Source: an uncultured Aquimarina sp. (GTDB lineage: Bacteria; Bacteroidota; Bacteroidia; Flavobacteriales; Flavobacteriaceae). Taken from it: a stretch of 64,000 bases of DNA. The notes beneath the pieces are model-generated. The model was not told the origin of the DNA. It searched no databases and saw nothing but the letters and a program-made list of their open reading frames with translations. Every line of letters begins with the position of its first letter. Position 1 is the stretch's first letter. The stretch spans positions 124,001 through 188,000 of the forward strand of contig CANMLG010000016.1 in the NCBI GenBank assembly GCA_947498765.1, read 5' to 3'. Below, one piece after another: positions 58,904-64,000 of the stretch. A program made the position numbers and the translations under genes.

Positions 58904-59797
58904 ATGGTATTTTTACAACAGCAAATGGCCGAAAAAGTTGTAAGCACATTAGAAAAAAATGTGTGGCAAAAAATACAAGAAATACTTGCTTTGAAATTAG
59001 AAATAGGATCGTTTAAAATCAGTATTCTTTCAGTCCTAATCGTAGTAGTTGCGTTTATATTAACAAAGTATATCTTAAATTTTATTACAAAAATAGTTAC
59101 AGGAAGATTAGAAAAAGACAATGTTCCTAAATTCCAATCTCTTTTTAGTTTTTTAAAATATTTTATATATGCTTTAGTAGGAGTAATAATTTTTCAAGCT
59201 CTAGGTATTAATCTTACCCCATTATTGGCTGCTTCTGCTGCATTATTAGTAGGTGTTGGACTTGCTTTACAAACTTTATTTCAAGATATTTTATCAGGAG
59301 TTTTTATTTTAATTGATCGTTCAGTAATAGTAGGAGATATTGTTGAACTAGATGGTAAAATAGGACGTATTGAAGAAATAAAACTAAGAACTACCAGAGC
59401 TGTAACTATCGATAATAAAGTATTAGTAATACCAAATCATCAGTATTTAACAAATAGTTTGTATAATTGGACACAAAATGGTAAAAATACCCGTGATTCA
59501 GTTACAGTTGGCGTAGCTTATGATAGTGATGTTGATTTAGTGAAAAAACTATTATTAAAAGTAGTACAAGAAAATAATAAAGTTTTAAGTACTCCGGAGC
59601 CAATTGTGTTTTTTGAAGACTTTGGAGATAGTGCATTGGAGTTTAAAGTAGTATATACAATTAGTGATAGCTTTATGGGAGCCATTCCCAGAAGCGAAAT
59701 ACGTTTTGCTATAACACATTTGTTTAGAGAAAATAATATTAAAATCCCTTTTCCTCAACGCGAAGTACGCATGTTTGATGATAGTAGGAATAAATAA
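58904..59797 (+). CDS. Mechanosensitive channel (MscS family), second copy
   Basis: 297 aa. Three TM helices at about residues 38-60, 83-103 and 107-135. The pore helix reads LLAASAALLVGVGLALQTLFQD (in part ALLVGVGLALQTLFQD), then DRSVIVGDIVELDGKIG. The C-terminal cage ends IKIPFPQREV. It differs from the MscS at 22575. The next gene begins 7 bp later and may be co-transcribed. Confidence 0.9.
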   Translation: MVFLQQQMAEKVVSTLEKNVWQKIQEILALKLEIGSFKISILSVLIVVVAFILTKYILNFITKIVTGRLEKDNVPKFQSLFSFLKYFIYALVGVIIFQALGINLTPLLAASAALLVGVGLALQTLFQDILSGVFILIDRSVIVGDIVELDGKIGRIEEIKLRTTRAVTIDNKVLVIPNHQYLTNSLYNWTQNGKNTRDSVTVGVAYDSDVDLVKKLLLKVVQENNKVLSTPEPIVFFEDFGDSALEFKVVYTISDSFMGAIPRSEIRFAITHLFRENNIKIPFPQREVRMFDDSRNK

Positions 59798-59804
59798 AAT
59801 AAGT

Positions 59805-60968
59805 ATGTCTAAAATTTTAATAATCGAAGATGAAGCAGCTATTCGTAGAGTATTAGTAAAAATACTTTCTGAGGAAAATGATAGCTATAAAGTATTCGAG
59901 GCCAATGATGGTTTAGCTGGGGTTGAAATTATAAAAAAAGAAGATTTTGATTTAGTACTTTGTGATATTAAAATGCCAAAAATGGATGGTATAGAAGTAT
60001 TAGAAGCTATAAATAAAGTTAAGCCTGAAATTCCTGTTGTTATGATATCGGGCCATGGAGATTTAGAAACAGCTGTAAATACAATGCGTTTAGGGGCATT
60101 TGATTATATTTCAAAACCACCAGATTTAAATAGACTTTTAAATACAGTACGAAATGCATTAGACCGAAAAGAATTAGTTGTTGAAAATAAACGATTAAAG
60201 AAAAAGGTATCTAAGAATTATGAAATGATTGGAAGCTCGCAAGCTATTTCTGAAATAAAAGAAATTATAGAAAAAGTAGCTCCAACAGAAGCACGTGTTT
60301 TAGTTACAGGTCCCAATGGAACAGGAAAAGAATTAGTGGCACATTGGTTACATGAAAAGAGCGAACGTTCAAAAGGCCCTTTTATAGAAGTTAATTGTGC
60401 AGCAATTCCTTCAGAATTAATAGAAAGTGAACTTTTTGGACATGTAAAAGGAGCGTTTACTTCAGCTAATAAAGATAGGGCAGGAAAATTTGAAGCAGCA
60501 AATGGAGGAACAATTTTTTTAGATGAAATTGGTGATATGAGTCTTTCTGCACAAGCCAAAGTATTACGAGCATTACAAGAAAGCAAAGTACAAAGAGTAG
60601 GTAGTGATAAAGATATTAAAGTAAATGTACGTGTAGTAGCTGCAACCAATAAAAATTTGAAAAAAGAAATTGAGGATAAAAAATTTCGTGAAGATTTATA
60701 TCATCGATTGGCTGTAATTTTAATAAAAGTACCTGCTTTGAATGATCGTAGAGATGATATCCCTGATTTAATTAATCATTTTTCAAAAAAAATAGCAGCA
60801 AGTCAAGGCACTGTGCCTAAGGAATTTTCGAAAACCGCAATTAAGTTATTACAAAAATACGATTGGACAGGTAATATTAGAGAATTACGTAATGTAGTTG
60901 AACGTTTATTAATTTTAGGCGAAAAAGAAATTAGTGAAAATGACGTAAAACTATTTGCAACCAAATAA
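59805..60968 (+). CDS. NtrC-type sigma-54 response regulator lacking a DNA-binding domain
   Basis: 387 aa from ATG 59805 (MSKILIIEDEAAIRR). REC domain residues 1-120 with the phosphoacceptor Asp in LVLCDIKMP. AAA+ domain about 143-387: Walker A GPNGTGKE, GAFTSA instead of GAFTGA, FLDEIGDM and the final LRNVVERLL. The chain stops right after the AAA+ domain, with no Fis-type HTH. It may act on sigma-54 from solution or via a partner. Overlaps the next gene (TAATG). Confidence 0.88.
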   Translation: MSKILIIEDEAAIRRVLVKILSEENDSYKVFEANDGLAGVEIIKKEDFDLVLCDIKMPKMDGIEVLEAINKVKPEIPVVMISGHGDLETAVNTMRLGAFDYISKPPDLNRLLNTVRNALDRKELVVENKRLKKKVSKNYEMIGSSQAISEIKEIIEKVAPTEARVLVTGPNGTGKELVAHWLHEKSERSKGPFIEVNCAAIPSELIESELFGHVKGAFTSANKDRAGKFEAANGGTIFLDEIGDMSLSAQAKVLRALQESKVQRVGSDKDIKVNVRVVAATNKNLKKEIEDKKFREDLYHRLAVILIKVPALNDRRDDIPDLINHFSKKIAASQGTVPKEFSKTAIKLLQKYDWTGNIRELRNVVERLLILGEKEISENDVKLFATK

Positions 60969-61477
60969 TGAAGTTATTTTTAAAAGGGCTGTTTTTTTTA
61001 GCAGTAAATGTAGTTATAGCTCAGCACGAACCTGGAGCTTGGGTTATTGGAGGACAAGTAATGAGTCGTGTTAATAAAATAGAAGATATAGGAGGTAATT
61101 TTCAAGTACATTATGCTCCAAATTGTTATTCATCATATATAATGGAAGTTGGATTGCTTAACACTAAAGAAGGTATAGTACCTGAATTAGGAATAAGTAT
61201 TAATTCAATTATGTTTAATTTTCAAAGTTGGATGATAACTGGAGGAATGGGGTTTATCGCTAATAGTGTTGATATATCAAAGAAAGAGCAAGATGAAGCT
61301 ATTTTCTCGTTTTCTAATGGAAGTAATAGTTTAGGTGTTTTATTAAAAATAAGAACTTTAATTTCATTAAGCAAAGGGTGGCAAATGAGTGCCGATTTTA
61401 ATTTTAAAACTGTAGGAGGGAATTTTTCAACAGTGAATTGGGGAGTAATTTATGAGTTTCCATTAAAAGGCTATTAA
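60968..61477 (+). CDS. Hypothetical secreted beta-rich protein
   Basis: 169 aa. Signal peptide at about residues 1-18 (ending VVIAQ). Alternating strands (GAWVIGGQVMSRVNK, FQSWMITGGMGFIANS) and the final aromatic strand WGVIYEFPLKGY suggest an outer-membrane barrel. Family not recognised. Its ATG overlaps the regulator stop by one base, and the PPK2 gene starts 1 bp after its stop, so all are one operon. Confidence 0.65.
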   Translation: MKLFLKGLFFLAVNVVIAQHEPGAWVIGGQVMSRVNKIEDIGGNFQVHYAPNCYSSYIMEVGLLNTKEGIVPELGISINSIMFNFQSWMITGGMGFIANSVDISKKEQDEAIFSFSNGSNSLGVLLKIRTLISLSKGWQMSADFNFKTVGGNFSTVNWGVIYEFPLKGY

Positions 61478-61478
61478 T

Positions 61479-62345
61479 ATGAAAGTACAAAAAGCAAACA
61501 ATCATTTTAAAATTTCTGAATCAAAAACAAATATAGATATTGGTTTATCAGCTGATGAAGTTAAAGAAGAATTAAAAAATGTTCGAAAAAAATTAGGAAA
61601 ACTTCAAGATACATTATATGCGCATGGTAAATATGCAGTGCTTGTTTGTTTACAAGGAATGGATACGGCGGGTAAAGATAGTTTGATTCGAGAGGTTTTT
61701 AAGGATTTTAATACCAGTGGTATTATAGTACATAGTTTTAAAGTACCTAGTACTTTAGAACGTAACCATGATTATTTATGGAGGCATTATATTGCATTAC
61801 CTGCCCGTGGTAAATTTGGTATTTTTAACAGAACACATTATGAAAATGTATTGGTAACCCGAGTACATCCTGAATATATTTTAGGAGAAAATATACCTAG
61901 TATTAATACAGTTGATGATGTTAATGATCAGTTTTGGAAACAGCGTTTTGATCAAATTAATAATTTTGAAAAGCATATAACCCAAAATGGAACATTAATT
62001 TTTAAATTCTTTTTACATTTATCTAAGGAGGAACAAAAAAATAGATTGCTTAGAAGATTAGAAAAGAAAGATAAAAATTGGAAGTTTTCACCAGCAGATT
62101 TAAAAGAGCGTAAATTATGGGATTTATATCAAGATAGTTACCAAGATGCTATTCAAAACACATCAACTTCATACGCTCCTTGGTATATAATACCTGCAGA
62201 TAATAAACCTGTAGCCCGATACTTGGTTGCAAAAACCTTGTATGATAGCTTGAGTAAATTTAACGATATTCAAGAGCCTGAATTGCAAGAATCTACTGTT
62301 GCAGAGTTGAGAAGTTACCTACAACAGTTAAAAAGCGAAAAATAA
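61479..62345 (+). CDS. Polyphosphate kinase 2 family protein
   Basis: 288 aa. Walker A is CLQGMDTAGKDSLI; the region ARGKFGIFNRTHYENVL and the lid NRLLRRLEKKDKNWKFS follow, as in PPK2 polyphosphate:nucleotide phosphotransferases. It transfers phosphate between polyphosphate and nucleotides. Class I or III substrate preference cannot be read. Confidence 0.9.
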   Translation: MKVQKANNHFKISESKTNIDIGLSADEVKEELKNVRKKLGKLQDTLYAHGKYAVLVCLQGMDTAGKDSLIREVFKDFNTSGIIVHSFKVPSTLERNHDYLWRHYIALPARGKFGIFNRTHYENVLVTRVHPEYILGENIPSINTVDDVNDQFWKQRFDQINNFEKHITQNGTLIFKFFLHLSKEEQKNRLLRRLEKKDKNWKFSPADLKERKLWDLYQDSYQDAIQNTSTSYAPWYIIPADNKPVARYLVAKTLYDSLSKFNDIQEPELQESTVAELRSYLQQLKSEK

Positions 62346-62545
62346 TCTTTTAACATTTTAGTAGTTTAAATTAATTAAGCTTGTGTTTTTGATATTTTTA
62401 TTAGTGTATAATTGTTAAATCTGCATTTTGAAATCGATGAAATACAGAATTTAATAATTCATTTTTAATTAAAATTATAAAATAGAATGCATCCTGTTTA
62501 GTGATTTCGATGAATTTTGCATTTTTTACTCCTTTCTCATAAGTG

Positions 62546-62651
62546 ACGAAAACATTTTCGTAACATATATTTTCCTGTAAGTAAATATTTTATGTAAGAA
62601 TATTATTATAGTTATAAATTGTAAGGTTATTCTTACATAAAGATATGTGTA
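62546..62651. promoter_or_regulatory. Two palindromes upstream of the GH9 gene
   Basis: ACGAAAACATTTTCGT at 62546-62561 is a 16-bp palindrome related to the one before the GH16 gene. TTTATGTAAGAATA (62589-62602) and TATTCTTACATAAA (62638-62651) are perfect inverted arms 35 bp apart. The other parts of the gap 62346-62741 show nothing more. Confidence 0.45.
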
Positions 62652-62726
62652 TACGATAAAAATGAATATACTTTTAAGTTAAATGAAATGGATCATTTTA
62701 GTGTTCCTTTCAGAAAATAACTATAA

Positions 62727-64000
<1,274 letters not shown>

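Overview
The window looks like a chromosomal segment of a marine member of the Flavobacteriaceae (Bacteroidota). The evidence is strong AT bias, Bacteroidota-type promoters (-7 box TAnnTTTG), few Shine-Dalgarno sequences, many lipoproteins with a Cys followed by acidic residues, a type IX secretion C-terminal tail, and glycoside hydrolases typical of algal polysaccharide degraders. It begins inside a GH3 gene and ends inside a GH9 gene. No tRNA, rRNA or CRISPR array was seen.

Layout. 1-9.2 kb: GH3 beta-glucosidase (partial), a secreted beta-helix protein, a small accessory stretch (HTH-membrane protein, serine hydrolase, GNAT, NYN-LOTUS protein) and a GH16 lipoprotein. 9.4-14.3 kb: housekeeping genes ffh, folD and gyrB plus a rhodanese. 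14.3-22.5 kb: a complete trp operon (trpE-G-D-C-[SDR]-F-B-A). It is preceded by a 16-residue leader peptide with three consecutive Trp codons and an attenuator terminator. An unrelated SDR reductase is built into the operon, and repeated short words fill several gaps. 22.5-25.9 kb: MscS channel, flavohemoglobin divergent from a Crp/Fnr regulator with an FNR-type palindrome between them, and an ElaA-like acetyltransferase. 25.9-34.2 kb: envelope genes including alpha/beta hydrolase, DUF3179 protein, two spondin-domain lipoproteins, a membrane-bound LytTR regulator, and an overlapping OB-fold/YceI/beta-barrel operon.

34.3-42.6 kb is the most unusual part. Eight non-transposase genes, all on the minus strand, are mostly of unknown function. 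They are separated by imperfect inverted repeats of about 110-200 bp whose ends carry AAC and GTT (CACACAAC...GTTGTGTG and variants). This resembles an integron gene-cassette array without an integrase. It has been invaded by an ORF-less group II intron, a second 5'-truncated copy of that intron's 3' end, and an IS1182-type insertion sequence placed at a cassette boundary with a 4-bp target duplication.

42.9-64 kb: a catalase-peroxidase with a lipoprotein signal, a putative metalloprotease, a methyltransferase, a YkgJ Cys-cluster protein, a NamZ-like DUF1343 lipoprotein, a LolC/E-type permease, an OatA-like acyltransferase, guaB, YceI, grpE-dnaJ (dnaJ lacks one zinc centre), a second MscS, an NtrC-type regulator lacking a DNA-binding domain, PPK2, and a secreted GH9 endoglucanase (partial). 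A 172-bp hairpin-forming element occurs at 3961 and again, inverted, at 54027.
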